NCBI RefSeq assembly: GCF_025996515.1
Contig: NZ_BLRH01000024.1
Coordinates: forward strand, 124,001-188,000
Length of the DNA: 64,000 bases
From: Rhizohabitans arisaemae
GTDB taxonomy: Bacteria > Actinomycetota > Actinomycetes > Streptosporangiales > Streptosporangiaceae
Direction: 5' to 3'
In this document: positions 38,237 through 46,350 of the stretch, piece by piece
How positions within the stretch are numbered: position 1 is the first letter of the stretch
How the letters are laid out: every line of letters starts with the position of its first letter
Position numbers and translations under genes: made by a program
The notes under the pieces: generated by a model
Told to the model about the DNA's origin: nothing
The model's input: the letters and a program-made list of their open reading frames with translations, nothing else
Databases searched by the model: none

Positions 38237-39370
38237 CTATCCGACGCGGCGCGCCCCCGCGGCGGGCCGCACCGGGAAGATCCGCGGCGGCTTCCAGCCG
38301 CGTTCGGCATAGGCCCGCTCCACCTCCTCGGCCACCCGGGGAACCCGGTCCACCGGGACCAGCGCGATCGCCGATCCACCGAAGCCCGCCCCCGTCATCC
38401 GGCCACCCCGGGCCCCACCCCGCACCGCGGCCTCCACCGCGACGTCCAGCTCCGGGCAGGAGACCTCGAACTGGTCGCGCAGCGACAGATGCGAGGCGAC
38501 CAGCAACCCGCCCAGCTCCGGTACGGCCTTGGCCCGCAGCAGGCCGAGGAACGAGTTCACCCGGTGGTTCTCGATGATCACGTGCTGGGCCCGGCGCCGC
38601 AGCACCGGTTCCCCACCCAGCCGGCCGAGCGCGTCCGCCACGTCCGTCACCTCGCACAGGGCGTCCACCCCGAGCAGGCGGGCCGCCTCGGCGCACTCCC
38701 GGCGTCGTTCCCGGTACCGGCCGTCGCCGAGCTCCCGGCGGACACCCGTCTCGACGACCAGCAGCTCCATCCCCGCGGCGCCCGGGTCGAAGCGGACCGC
38801 CCGGCTCGCCAGGGAGCCGCAGTCCAGCATGAGCGCGTGCCCCTCCACGGCGAGCGCCGACACGGCCTGGTCCATGATCCCGCAGGGGACGCCCACGAAG
38901 TCGTTCTCGGCCCGGCGGCAGATCCCGGCGATCTCCATCGGAGTCAGCCGCAGGTCGTACAGGTCGTTCAGGGCGGTCCCCACCGCCACCTCCAGGGCGG
39001 CAGAGGAGGCGAGCCCCGCCCCGCGCGGAAGGTCGCCGTCGACGAGGACGTCGGCGCCGCCGACCCGGTGCCCGGCCGCGCGCAGCGCCCAGACGACGCC
39101 CGCGGGGTAGGCCGCCCATCCGGTGACCGTGCCCGGCTCCGGTCGCGCGATCGTCACCGGCGGGCCGGGCTCCTGGAGGGAACGCACCCGCAGGACCCCG
39201 TCCTCGCGGGGGGCGACCGCGGCGTCGACGCCGAGGGGGAGGGCGATCGGCAGGACCAGGCCGCCGTTGTAGTCGGTGTGCTCGCCGATCAGGTTGACCC
39301 GGCCGGGCGCGTGCCACACTCCGGCCGGCGCGGTGCCGTAGCCCTGCTGAAAGGCCTCGATAGGGGTCAC
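38237..39370 (-). CDS. galK: Galactokinase
   Basis: A 377-residue GHMP kinase that phosphorylates galactose at C1 in the Leloir pathway. The galactokinase signature GRVNLIGEHTDYNGGLVLPIAL (near residue 25), the ATP loop DLPRGAGLASSAALEVAVG, GVPCGIMDQAVSALAV and the C-terminal MTGAGFGGSAIALV are present. GTG 39370 lies eight bases after TAGACT (39379-39384) and is probably leaderless; the frame extends 29 codons upstream through the riboswitch region without protein-like sequence. No galT or galE is adjacent. Confidence 0.93.
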   Translation of the reverse strand: MTPIEAFQQGYGTAPAGVWHAPGRVNLIGEHTDYNGGLVLPIALPLGVDAAVAPREDGVLRVRSLQEPGPPVTIARPEPGTVTGWAAYPAGVVWALRAAGHRVGGADVLVDGDLPRGAGLASSAALEVAVGTALNDLYDLRLTPMEIAGICRRAENDFVGVPCGIMDQAVSALAVEGHALMLDCGSLASRAVRFDPGAAGMELLVVETGVRRELGDGRYRERRRECAEAARLLGVDALCEVTDVADALGRLGGEPVLRRRAQHVIIENHRVNSFLGLLRAKAVPELGGLLVASHLSLRDQFEVSCPELDVAVEAAVRGGARGGRMTGAGFGGSAIALVPVDRVPRVAEEVERAYAERGWKPPRIFPVRPAAGARRVG

Positions 39371-39378
39371 GGGAGGTG

Positions 39379-39384
39379 AGTCTA
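39379..39384 (-). promoter_or_regulatory. -10 element of galK
   Basis: TAGACT on the minus strand, eight bases before the GTG. It lies about 20 bp from the cobalamin riboswitch, so the two divergent promoters must overlap. Confidence 0.5.
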
Positions 39385-39399
39385 GCCAGACCGCCTGAT

Positions 39400-39515
39400 A
39401 CCGTTTCGATGCGCAACGTGTAGCGAAGTCCGGTGTGAGCCCGGCGCTGTCCCGCAACTGTCATGACCCCCGTCAACGGGTCCGAGCCAGGTCGCCTCAC
39501 CTGCGCAGACGAAGT
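39400..39515 (+). ncRNA. Cobalamin riboswitch
   Basis: The leader shows the conserved cobalamin core: GAAGTCCGGTGTGAGCCCGG, CGCTGTCCCGCAACTGT and the B12-box segment GAGCCAGGTCGCCT. TGCGCA at 39410-39415 can pair with TGCGCA at 39502-39507 to close the structure. It lies about 70 bases before btuF and should lower expression of the uptake operon when adenosylcobalamin is abundant, probably by hiding the ribosome site. Confidence 0.9.
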
Positions 39516-39585
39516 CGACCCTCGTGGGAAGGGCGATCCGTCCAGACGGGTCCGTCACTCCCCGGCAACCATGGAGGTCCCCCTC

Positions 39586-40542
39586 GTGAGGCCCGTGCGC
39601 GCCTTCGGCGCGGCAGTGTTGCTGGGCGCTCTAACCCTGGCCGGATGCGGCCAGGCGACGACGCCCTCGTCAGCCCCCCCATCAACCCCCGTGAGCTCCG
39701 CGCCCGCCCCGTCGGCGGCGGCCTTCCCGGTCACCGTGACGGCAGGCAATGGAAGTGTCACCATCCCGGCACGTCCCCAGCGGATCGTGTCGCTGGCGCC
39801 GACCGCGACCGAGGTGCTCTACGCCATCGGGGCCGGTTCCCAGGTCGTCGCCGTGGACGACCAGTCCACCTTCCCGGCCGAGGCGCCCAAGACCAAGCTC
39901 TCCGGATTCAAGCCCAACGCCGAGGCGGTCATCGGCTACAAGCCCGACCTGGTGGTGGTCTCCAACGACACCGACGGCATCGTCAAGGCGCTGGAGAAGG
40001 TCAAGATCCCGGTGGTGGTGGAACCCGCCGCGGTGAAGGTCGAGGACGTCTACGACCAGATCACCGACCTCGGGGCGGCCACCGGCAACGCCGACGCGGC
40101 CAAGACCCTGGCCGACGGGATGCGCCAGGAGATCGCGGACGTCGTCGCCAAGGCCCCGAAGAAGTCGCTCACCTACTATCACGAGCTCACCCAGGACCTC
40201 TACAGCGTGACCTCGACCACGTTCATCGGGCAGGTGTACGGCCTGTTCGGCCTCACCAACATCGCCGATAAGGCGGACAAGACCGGCACGGGCTACCCCC
40301 AGCTGTCGGCCGAGTACATCCTCAAGGCCGACCCGGACCTGGTGTTCCTCGCGGACGTCAAGTGCTGCGGGCAGAGCGCCGACACCGTCGCCAAACGGCC
40401 CGGCTGGAGTGCTCTGGGATCGGTGCGGAACGGCGGGGTGATCCCGCTCGACGACGACGTCGCCTCCCGCTGGGGACCGCGCCTGGTCGACTTCGTCAAG
40501 GCCGTCGCCTCCGCCGTGGAGAAGGCCCCGTCCCCCTCGTGA
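39586..40542 (+). CDS. btuF: Cobalamin/cobamide ABC transporter substrate-binding lipoprotein
   Basis: A 318-residue class III binding protein: signal peptide with lipobox LAGC, Ser/Pro linker, then the BtuF/FepB fold with two lobes joined by a long helix (RIVSLAPTATEVLYAIGAGSQVVAVDDQS; TYYHELTQDLYSVTSTTFIGQVYGLFGLTNIA). GTG 39586 has GGAGG eight bases upstream and is preferred to ATG 39571. The riboswitch directly before it and cbiZ at the end of the operon identify the ligand as a corrinoid rather than a siderophore. Confidence 0.88.
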   Translation: MRPVRAFGAAVLLGALTLAGCGQATTPSSAPPSTPVSSAPAPSAAAFPVTVTAGNGSVTIPARPQRIVSLAPTATEVLYAIGAGSQVVAVDDQSTFPAEAPKTKLSGFKPNAEAVIGYKPDLVVVSNDTDGIVKALEKVKIPVVVEPAAVKVEDVYDQITDLGAATGNADAAKTLADGMRQEIADVVAKAPKKSLTYYHELTQDLYSVTSTTFIGQVYGLFGLTNIADKADKTGTGYPQLSAEYILKADPDLVFLADVKCCGQSADTVAKRPGWSALGSVRNGGVIPLDDDVASRWGPRLVDFVKAVASAVEKAPSPS

Positions 40543-41546
40543 GAACCGCTCTGCGCCTGGCCCTGTTCACCGCGACGCCGATCGCCTGCGTTCTCGTCGC
40601 GGTGGCGGGGCTCCTCTCCGGCGCGGCGGACATCCCGCCCGGCGAGGCGGTCCGCGCCCTGCTCGGCCTGGACACCCGGCTGAGCGTGGTCGAGTTGAAC
40701 GTGCTGTTCGAGCTCCGGCTGCCGCGGGTGCTCATGGGCGCCCTCGTCGGCGGGCTGCTCGCCATCGCCGGAGCCGGCTACCAGGGGGTGTTCCGCAACC
40801 CGCTCGCCGACCCCTACCTGCTCGGCGCCGCGGCCGGGGCCGGGCTCGGAGCCACCCTCGTCATCGTCCTGGCCCCCGCCGAATCCGATTTCGGCATCCC
40901 GCTCGCCGCGTTCGCCGGCGCCATCGGGGGCGTGCTCCTCGCCTACCTGCTCGGCAGCACGACCGGGCGCGGCGGAGGGCAGACCACCCTCGTGCTGGCC
41001 GGCGTCGCGGTGGCGTCGTTCCTCACCGCCGTCCAGACGTTCGTGCAGCAGACGAGGGTGGAGGAACTCGAACGCATCTACTCGTGGATCCTCGGCGGGC
41101 TCGGCTCGGCCGACTGGGGCACCCTCGGCATGATCGCGCCCTACGCGGGCGTCTCGGTCCTCGCCCTGCTCCTGCACGGTCGTCTGCTGGACGTGCTCAG
41201 CGTCGGCGACGACGAGGCGTCCGCCCTCGGCCTGCGGGCACCCCAGGTCCGCCTCGTCATCGTGGCGGCGGCCTCCCTGGCCACCGGGGCGGCCGTCGCG
41301 GTGAGCGGTCTGATCGGCTTCGTCGGCGTGGTGGTCCCGCACGTGGCGCGCCGGCTCATCGGCGCCTCGTACCGGCTCATCCTCCCGATGTCCCTGCTCA
41401 TGGGCGCCGGCTTCCTCATGCTCGCCGACCTGGCGGCCCGGACCGTGGTCGCCCCCGCCGAGCTGCCCCTCGGCCTGGTGACGGCCTTCGTCGGGGCGCC
41501 GTTCTTCGTGCTGGTGCTCCGCGCCACCCGGCGGGTGGAGATATGA
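40539..41546 (+). CDS. btuC: Cobalamin ABC transporter permease (FecCD/BtuC family)
   Basis: A 335-residue permease with about ten membrane helices. The family motifs LRLPRVLMGALVGGLLAIAGAGYQGVFRNPLADPYLLGAAAGAGLG and, near the end, VSGLIGFVGVVVPHVARRLIG (ATPase-coupling region) are clear. Its GTG overlaps the btuF stop (GTGA). It transports the corrinoid delivered by BtuF across the cytoplasmic membrane. Confidence 0.9.
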   Translation: MRTALRLALFTATPIACVLVAVAGLLSGAADIPPGEAVRALLGLDTRLSVVELNVLFELRLPRVLMGALVGGLLAIAGAGYQGVFRNPLADPYLLGAAAGAGLGATLVIVLAPAESDFGIPLAAFAGAIGGVLLAYLLGSTTGRGGGQTTLVLAGVAVASFLTAVQTFVQQTRVEELERIYSWILGGLGSADWGTLGMIAPYAGVSVLALLLHGRLLDVLSVGDDEASALGLRAPQVRLVIVAAASLATGAAVAVSGLIGFVGVVVPHVARRLIGASYRLILPMSLLMGAGFLMLADLAARTVVAPAELPLGLVTAFVGAPFFVLVLRATRRVEI

Positions 41547-42313
41547 CGCTCTCGGTACGGGGCGTCTCGGTCGCGCTCGACGGCCGCCCGGTGCTCTCGG
41601 AGGTCTCCCTTGAGGCCCCGGGCGGCTCCTGGACGGCCGTGATCGGGCCGAACGGCGCGGGGAAGTCGACGCTGATGCGGGCCATGGTCGGCCTGGTGGC
41701 CTACCAGGGTGAGATCGCCGTCGAGGGCAGGCCGGCTCGGGGGCTGAAGCCGCGGGAGCGGGCCAGGCTGGTGGCCTACGCCCCGCAGTCCCCGACCCTG
41801 CCCCCGGAGATGACCGTCCTCGACTACGTGCTGCTCGGGCGGTCGCCGTACATCCCCTATCTCGGCGCGGAGAGCCGGAACGACCGGCGGGTGGCGGCCT
41901 CGGTACTGGCTCGCCTGGACTTATCGGATATGTCGGGTAGGCGGTTGGCGAAGCTCTCCGGCGGCGAGCGGCAACGGGTGGTGCTCGCCCGGGCGATCGC
42001 GCAGGAGGCGCGGATCCTCCTGCTGGACGAGCCGACCTCCGCGCTCGATCTCGGCCATCAGCAGCAGGTCCTGGAGCTCGTCGACCGCCTCCGGCTCGCC
42101 GACGCGCTCACCGTCATCACCACATTGCATGACTTGTCGCTTGCGGCGCAGTATGCCGAAACCATGGTGCTACTCTCCCGGGGTGGTGTCGTCTCCTCCG
42201 GACCCGCGGCCGCCGTACTCACCGCGGAGACCGTCGCCGAACATTTCGGGGCGAAGGTGACGGTGTCGGTCGGCGGGGACGGACGGCCGACCATGGCGCT
42301 GGAGCGGCCGTGA
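41543..42313 (+). CDS. btuD: Cobalamin ABC transporter ATP-binding protein
   Basis: A 256-residue ATPase with Walker A GPNGAGKST (near residue 36), Q-loop YAPQSPTLPPEMTVLDYVLLG, signature LSGGERQRVVLARAI, Walker B ILLLDEPTSALD and H-loop TTLHDLSLAA, as in FecE/BtuD. The start overlaps btuC (ATGA) and its end overlaps cbiZ (GTGA). Confidence 0.9.
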   Translation: MTLSVRGVSVALDGRPVLSEVSLEAPGGSWTAVIGPNGAGKSTLMRAMVGLVAYQGEIAVEGRPARGLKPRERARLVAYAPQSPTLPPEMTVLDYVLLGRSPYIPYLGAESRNDRRVAASVLARLDLSDMSGRRLAKLSGGERQRVVLARAIAQEARILLLDEPTSALDLGHQQQVLELVDRLRLADALTVITTLHDLSLAAQYAETMVLLSRGGVVSSGPAAAVLTAETVAEHFGAKVTVSVGGDGRPTMALERP

Positions 42314-43008
42314 GACTGGAGCTGCTCTGGCGGGAGGAGGACGGCGTCCGGCTGCCCGCACTGGTGTGGCGGGCCGGGCCGGGCCTGCGGATGATCTCCT
42401 CGGCGATGCTCGGCGGCGGCATCGGCCCGATCGAGTGGGTGATGAACGCCCAGGTCGTCGCCGGATACTCCCGGATGGACCCGGTGGATCACCTGGGTGA
42501 ACTCGCCGACGCGGCCGGTCTGCACGGCCCCGGGGTGGGCATGCTCACCGCCGCCTCGGTCGACCGCCGTACCGCCGCCGCCGACGAGGGCGTCCACGCC
42601 GTCGCCACCGTCGGGCTGCGGGTGCCCACCTGGGCCGCCGCGCCCGCGGGTGCCGTGGACCGGGAACTCGCCCCCATCCGGGTGCCCGGAACGATCAACA
42701 TCGTCGTCTCCCTGCCGGTCCGGCTGACCGACGCCGCGCTGGTCAACGCCGTTATGACGGCGACCGAGGCGAAGACCCAGGCGCTGCTCACCGCCGGGTA
42801 CGCCTGCACCGGAACCGCCAGCGACGCCCTCTGCGTGGCCGCGCGAGCCGACGGGACCGCCGAGGAGTTCGCCGGTCCGCGGTCGGAGTGGGGAGCCCGG
42901 ATCGCGCGCGCCGTACACGACGCGGTCCTTTCGGGCGCGCGGGCGTGGTCGGCGCGGGGTACAGGCGACGCCGGCGACCCGGGGCGGCCTCCGCCGAACC
43001 GTCGATAG
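42310..43008 (+). CDS. cbiZ: Adenosylcobinamide amidohydrolase
   Basis: A 232-residue CbiZ-family enzyme that removes the nucleotide loop of imported cobamides (or hydrolyses adenosylcobinamide) to adenosylcobyric acid, so that the cell can rebuild its preferred cobamide. Typical features are the MISSAMLGGGIGPIEWVMNAQVV segment, GVGMLTAASVD, GTINIVVSLPVRLTDAALVNAVMTATEAKTQAL and ACTGTASDALCVAA. It is the last gene of the riboswitch operon and converges with the LanB-like gene, with one base between stops. Confidence 0.9.
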   Translation: MRLELLWREEDGVRLPALVWRAGPGLRMISSAMLGGGIGPIEWVMNAQVVAGYSRMDPVDHLGELADAAGLHGPGVGMLTAASVDRRTAAADEGVHAVATVGLRVPTWAAAPAGAVDRELAPIRVPGTINIVVSLPVRLTDAALVNAVMTATEAKTQALLTAGYACTGTASDALCVAARADGTAEEFAGPRSEWGARIARAVHDAVLSGARAWSARGTGDAGDPGRPPPNRR

Positions 43009-43009
43009 G

Positions 43010-45706
43010 TCACGACGGCCCGTCGTTCCCCGGTCGACGCCCGGACTCCTTCCGCACTTGGGTGATCTCCACGGCCTGCTCGGTGACGTAGGCGCCGTCG
43101 GAACCGTGGAGCCACAGCCGGTCGGAGTCGGGGAGCATCTCCTGGAAGACCACCCGCCGATGGGCGTAGTGGACGAAGTGGTCCAGGAGGAGGAGCGAGA
43201 AGTAGCTGTCGAAGTCGAAGAACCGCGGCTTCCCCCACGGGGCGGTCGCCGCGTCGGCGTCCCCGTCGTCCTCGCCCCGATCGGTGTCGATCTTCACGAA
43301 GACCCGGGTGGGCAGATCGTGCTCCCGCTGCCAGCGTCGCCACGCCAGGAACCACTTGGCGTCGTCCTGGCCGCGGCGCGGCAGGTTGGCCGGGTCCGCC
43401 GTCCAGGTGCGGCGGGTGAGGACGAGGTCGCGGTGGCGCAGCCGGGGGCGGCCGCGGACGGACGCGTTCCCGTGCAGGCGGTCGACGCCGTCCCAGACGG
43501 ACAGGTCGGCCGTGGAGTACGGCGAGAACAGCAGCAGGGCCCGCTGCGTCTCCGGCAACGCGAGGGGCCGCAGGCCCAGGTAGACGGGGATGATCTCCTT
43601 CCCGAGCCTGGGCGACCACAGCATCAGCCGCCCCTCGGCCTCGTCGTGCACCACCTCAAGCTCGGTCACCGCGATCCGCGCCTCCTCCGGCACCGAACCG
43701 CCGTCGCCCGGGCAGACCAGCTCGTAGTCGGTCATGGGCGGGTGCAGGCTGAGGTTGGCGGTCGCGTGGCCCTCGGTGAGTTCGGCGAAGACGGCGTTTC
43801 CCGGCTGCAGTTCTTCCAGGGTGGTACGGAGCTCCTTGACCAGCCCGGCATCGTCGAAGCAGTGGGCGAAGCGGGAGAACAGCAGGGTGAGACCACTGTG
43901 GATCCGGTTGACCACGGCCAGCGGACGGCCTCCGTCGTCGCCCGTCTGAAGGAGGAACCCGTACGGGTTGTACCGGCCCGCCGACGCGGGAATCCGGGCC
44001 GCCACCGCGTCGAAGAACCCGTCGTCGAGCACGAGCTCGTCGGCGCCGTACGGCAGCGACCCCCGTGCCTGGCGCATCCGGGCGGCCAGGTCGCGGCGCG
44101 CCTCGTCGAGCTCGGTGATCTCAGGGAGCCGGAGCGGGTTGTCCTGGGGCACGTACTCCCCGTCGGCGTCGAACGCGCGGCGATGCCGGGCCGCCTGGAA
44201 GGCGTGGCCGGGGAAGTCACGGTGGAACTCGTGCACAAGCAGCGGCAGGTCGCGGCAGAGCCCGCCCTTGCCGTACCGGGCCACGAAGAACCCCTTGAGG
44301 GCCAGTTTCCCCGGCAATGTCAGGTCGAACAGCGGCAGGATCCGCGTCAGGTTGTTCAACGCGGTGAGGACACCCTCGTCCCAGAGCCCGAGGTCGGCGG
44401 TGGCCGATACGCCGGGGTGCGAGACGTCCTCATGCAGCAGGGTTCGCGGGAGGGCGGCCTGTTTGGCGCCGAGCCCGTACCGGATCTCGCCCAGCTCGTC
44501 CCCGATGCTCCGGGTCAGCCGTCGGCGTTCCGTCAGGCCGGCTTCGCCGTACGCGGCGACGTGGCCGGAGACGGTGTCCAGCCGTTCGGCCGTCGCCCGT
44601 GCCCAGGGCCGGTCCAGGGAGGCGACGCGGATGCGGTAGTCGTCCAGCGGGTCCGGGCTGTGGACGTCGATCCGGAGCGCCGGCACCTGCAGGAGGCCCA
44701 GCCGCATGAGCCAGTGGAGGTACGGCTTCAGGGTTCCGCGCTCCCGCGCCAGGGGGTCGAGCCAGTGGAGACGCATGGCGAGCTCGCCCATCGGCAGTCC
44801 GGGTTCCCGGTCGAGGATGCTCACGAGGTCGCGCAGGACCGTCCCGGCCGGCACCCCCGTGTCGTCCCCGGCGCCCCGCCGGAGCTTGCGGTCGACGGCG
44901 CGGAAACCGGAGGTCAGCTCGATCGGCACGTCGGCGCTGAGCTCGGGATCGGCGACGACCGCGTCCGTCAGGCGGGCCAGCGCCGCCACGTTGATCCTGA
45001 CGTGTCCGCGGGTGGGATCACCGAGGCCGTCCATGGTCAGCGCGTCGGGCGCGCAGGCGCCGAAACGGCCGAGCGCGACCGTGGTGAGCGTGCTGAAGGG
45101 ACTGGTCTTGCAGGCGGCGCGGTATACGTGGTTCAGCAGCGACCGTTCGATGTGGCGGGTGTGCGCGTCCAGCCGCTCGGCCGGCGTGTCCAGGTAGGCG
45201 TCCAGGTCGCCGTCGAGTGCGGGGGAGGCGAGCTGGAGGCCGTGGCGAAGCCGCGGATCCGCGGCGATCTCCCGGAGCCGGTCCCGGCGCTCCTCGGTTT
45301 CGTCGGCGAGGAGTTCGCCGCCGATCGCGCACAGCCGTTCGTGCCCCAGTTTGGTTTCCAGCCAGGCCAGTACGGCGAAACGCGCCCGGTCGGTCAGCCG
45401 GGCGGCGTGCGCCCGGACGGCGTCCGGGTTGCGGGGTCTGCGGGAGTTGAGGACGTCCCTGCGCAGCGTGACGAGGTGCGGCCGCAGGTCGGCGGGCACG
45501 TCGGTGGCGACGGCCCGCAGCGCCTCGGCGGTGGGCAGGCGCTGGGCCGCCAGCGCCTCCTCGGCGGCCAGCACCCGGTCGGCCCAGGCCGCGCTGTCCG
45601 GGAAGCGCAGCGTGGCGGCGGTGTTCACCGGAAGTCCGCCGATGCGCAGCATGAACAGCGGGTTGAGCACCCACGCGGTCGCCTCCGAGCCGGTGGTCGA
45701 AGTCAT
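43010..45706 (-). CDS. Stand-alone lantibiotic-dehydratase N-terminal-type protein (LanB glutamylation domain or PEARL)
   Basis: An 898-residue protein of the Lant_dehydr_N family: FMLRIGGLPVNTAATLRF at the start, SLLNHVYRAACKTSPFSTLTTVALG near residue 180, and a C-terminal stretch FVKIDTDRG...KPRFFDFDSYFSLLLLDHFV...QEMLPDSDRLWLHGSDGAYVTE that closes this domain. The elimination domain (SpaB_C) of full-length LanB is absent, as in thiopeptide split dehydratases and in peptide aminoacyl-tRNA ligases. Both use aminoacyl-tRNA to modify a ribosomal peptide. No partner enzyme, transporter or clear precursor is nearby. The ATG has GAGAGGGGA before it. Confidence 0.8.
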   Translation of the reverse strand: MTSTTGSEATAWVLNPLFMLRIGGLPVNTAATLRFPDSAAWADRVLAAEEALAAQRLPTAEALRAVATDVPADLRPHLVTLRRDVLNSRRPRNPDAVRAHAARLTDRARFAVLAWLETKLGHERLCAIGGELLADETEERRDRLREIAADPRLRHGLQLASPALDGDLDAYLDTPAERLDAHTRHIERSLLNHVYRAACKTSPFSTLTTVALGRFGACAPDALTMDGLGDPTRGHVRINVAALARLTDAVVADPELSADVPIELTSGFRAVDRKLRRGAGDDTGVPAGTVLRDLVSILDREPGLPMGELAMRLHWLDPLARERGTLKPYLHWLMRLGLLQVPALRIDVHSPDPLDDYRIRVASLDRPWARATAERLDTVSGHVAAYGEAGLTERRRLTRSIGDELGEIRYGLGAKQAALPRTLLHEDVSHPGVSATADLGLWDEGVLTALNNLTRILPLFDLTLPGKLALKGFFVARYGKGGLCRDLPLLVHEFHRDFPGHAFQAARHRRAFDADGEYVPQDNPLRLPEITELDEARRDLAARMRQARGSLPYGADELVLDDGFFDAVAARIPASAGRYNPYGFLLQTGDDGGRPLAVVNRIHSGLTLLFSRFAHCFDDAGLVKELRTTLEELQPGNAVFAELTEGHATANLSLHPPMTDYELVCPGDGGSVPEEARIAVTELEVVHDEAEGRLMLWSPRLGKEIIPVYLGLRPLALPETQRALLLFSPYSTADLSVWDGVDRLHGNASVRGRPRLRHRDLVLTRRTWTADPANLPRRGQDDAKWFLAWRRWQREHDLPTRVFVKIDTDRGEDDGDADAATAPWGKPRFFDFDSYFSLLLLDHFVHYAHRRVVFQEMLPDSDRLWLHGSDGAYVTEQAVEITQVRKESGRRPGNDGPS

Positions 45707-45717
45707 GACGTCCCCTC

Positions 45718-45813
45718 TCAGGCGATCCGGACCTTCATGAGCGTGGCGCCGTCCGCTGTGATGTCTCGCCTTCGACGGGCGAGGACGCCGGGGATCGGGC
45801 TCACACCGGACAC
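45718..45813 (-). other. Possible 31-codon ORF ending 11 bases before the LanB-like gene
   Basis: A GTG-started frame ends ADGATLMKVRIA, with TGA 11 bases before the LanB-type ATG. The same frame is open 18 codons further upstream (to a TGA) and reads FHQTIGTGCPVSGV. It has no good ribosome site. It may be a small precursor, or just the C-terminus of a gene destroyed by deletion. Confidence 0.25.
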
Positions 45814-45837
45814 CGGGCATCCGGTGCCGATCGTCTG

Positions 45838-46059
45838 GTGGAACGCCGGACGAACCCGTCAGGGCGTTCCGGCGGGGCGCCGCCGCATCGGCCGGAGTCC
45901 GCGGCCGGCCGCGTCGTCCCCGTGGGGGACCGCGGCGCCGTGCTCTTCCGCCGGGATCTCCGCACGGCGCCGGAGCACGACGTGATCGTGATGGACCGGA
46001 CCTCGCCCGAACAGGCCCGGCCGGGGCTGTCGGAAGCGGGCCGCGCTCGGTTTGCTTGA
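45838..46059 (+). other. Possible coding remnant on the opposite strand
   Basis: A 73-codon frame with actinomycete-like third-position G+C reads RVVPVGDRGAVLFRRDLRTA and DVIVMDRTSPEQARPGLSEA. It has no ribosome site and no known family that I can name. It overlaps the SARP stub antisense. It may be a gene fragment. Confidence 0.2.
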
Positions 46060-46128
46060 GGGCACGATGATGCTTTGGCCGGATACGACGGTTTCCGCCG
46101 ATCCGAGAAGGTGGAACTCAACCCCCAT
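45859..46128 (-). pseudogene. Truncated SARP (AfsR/BTAD) regulator, N-terminal stub
   Basis: The frame starts with ATG behind GGGGAGG and reads MGVEFHLLGSAETVVSGQSI then IVPSSKP, the first strands of a Streptomyces antibiotic regulatory protein. Similarity stops at about residue 27, where the DNA-binding helices should follow; the rest of the 89-codon frame is Arg/Pro-rich out-of-frame-like sequence. The remaining 200 or more codons of a SARP are missing. A deletion that fused the start of a pathway regulator to unrelated DNA is the simplest reading. Confidence 0.5.
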
Positions 46129-46308
46129 GGCGCCTCCCCGATTGACTCAGGTGAATTGACGCTAAGAGTTGTTGGTCACACAAGTCAAGGCTGGTCGGCG
46201 GAGTGGACATAGTTCTACAAATCCGGATTGTTCATCAGGCGAAATCCTGGCCACCCGCCGGGGGCTCGCCGTATCGGCTGGGACCGCGGGAGCCGGACCC
46301 CGGATACG
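46129..46308. other. Intergenic region upstream of the SARP stub
   Basis: Relatively A+T-rich sequence with no gene visible. It contains TTGACT and TTGACG boxes near 46143-46160 and would hold the old SARP promoter. No clear pair was fixed. Confidence 0.3.
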
Positions 46309-46344
46309 CGAAAGGCGGCCCACCGCCGGGTGGGCCGCCTTTCG
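46309..46344 (-). terminator. Strong terminator hairpin of the 46351 gene
   Basis: A perfect 16-bp stem, CGAAAGGCGGCCCACC with GGTGGGCCGCCTTTCG, around a GCCG loop, seven bases beyond the stop. Confidence 0.85.
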
Positions 46345-46350
46345 TCCGGA

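Noticed and set aside
38078-39379. 433-codon plus-strand frame downstream of the orphan promoter
   Set aside because: Nearly all of it is antisense to galK and it lacks a ribosome site; only the first 100 or so bases are free sequence.
43058-45985. 975-codon plus-strand frame opposite the LanB-like gene
   Set aside because: It mirrors the codon bias of the real gene on the other strand and has no recognisable protein motifs.
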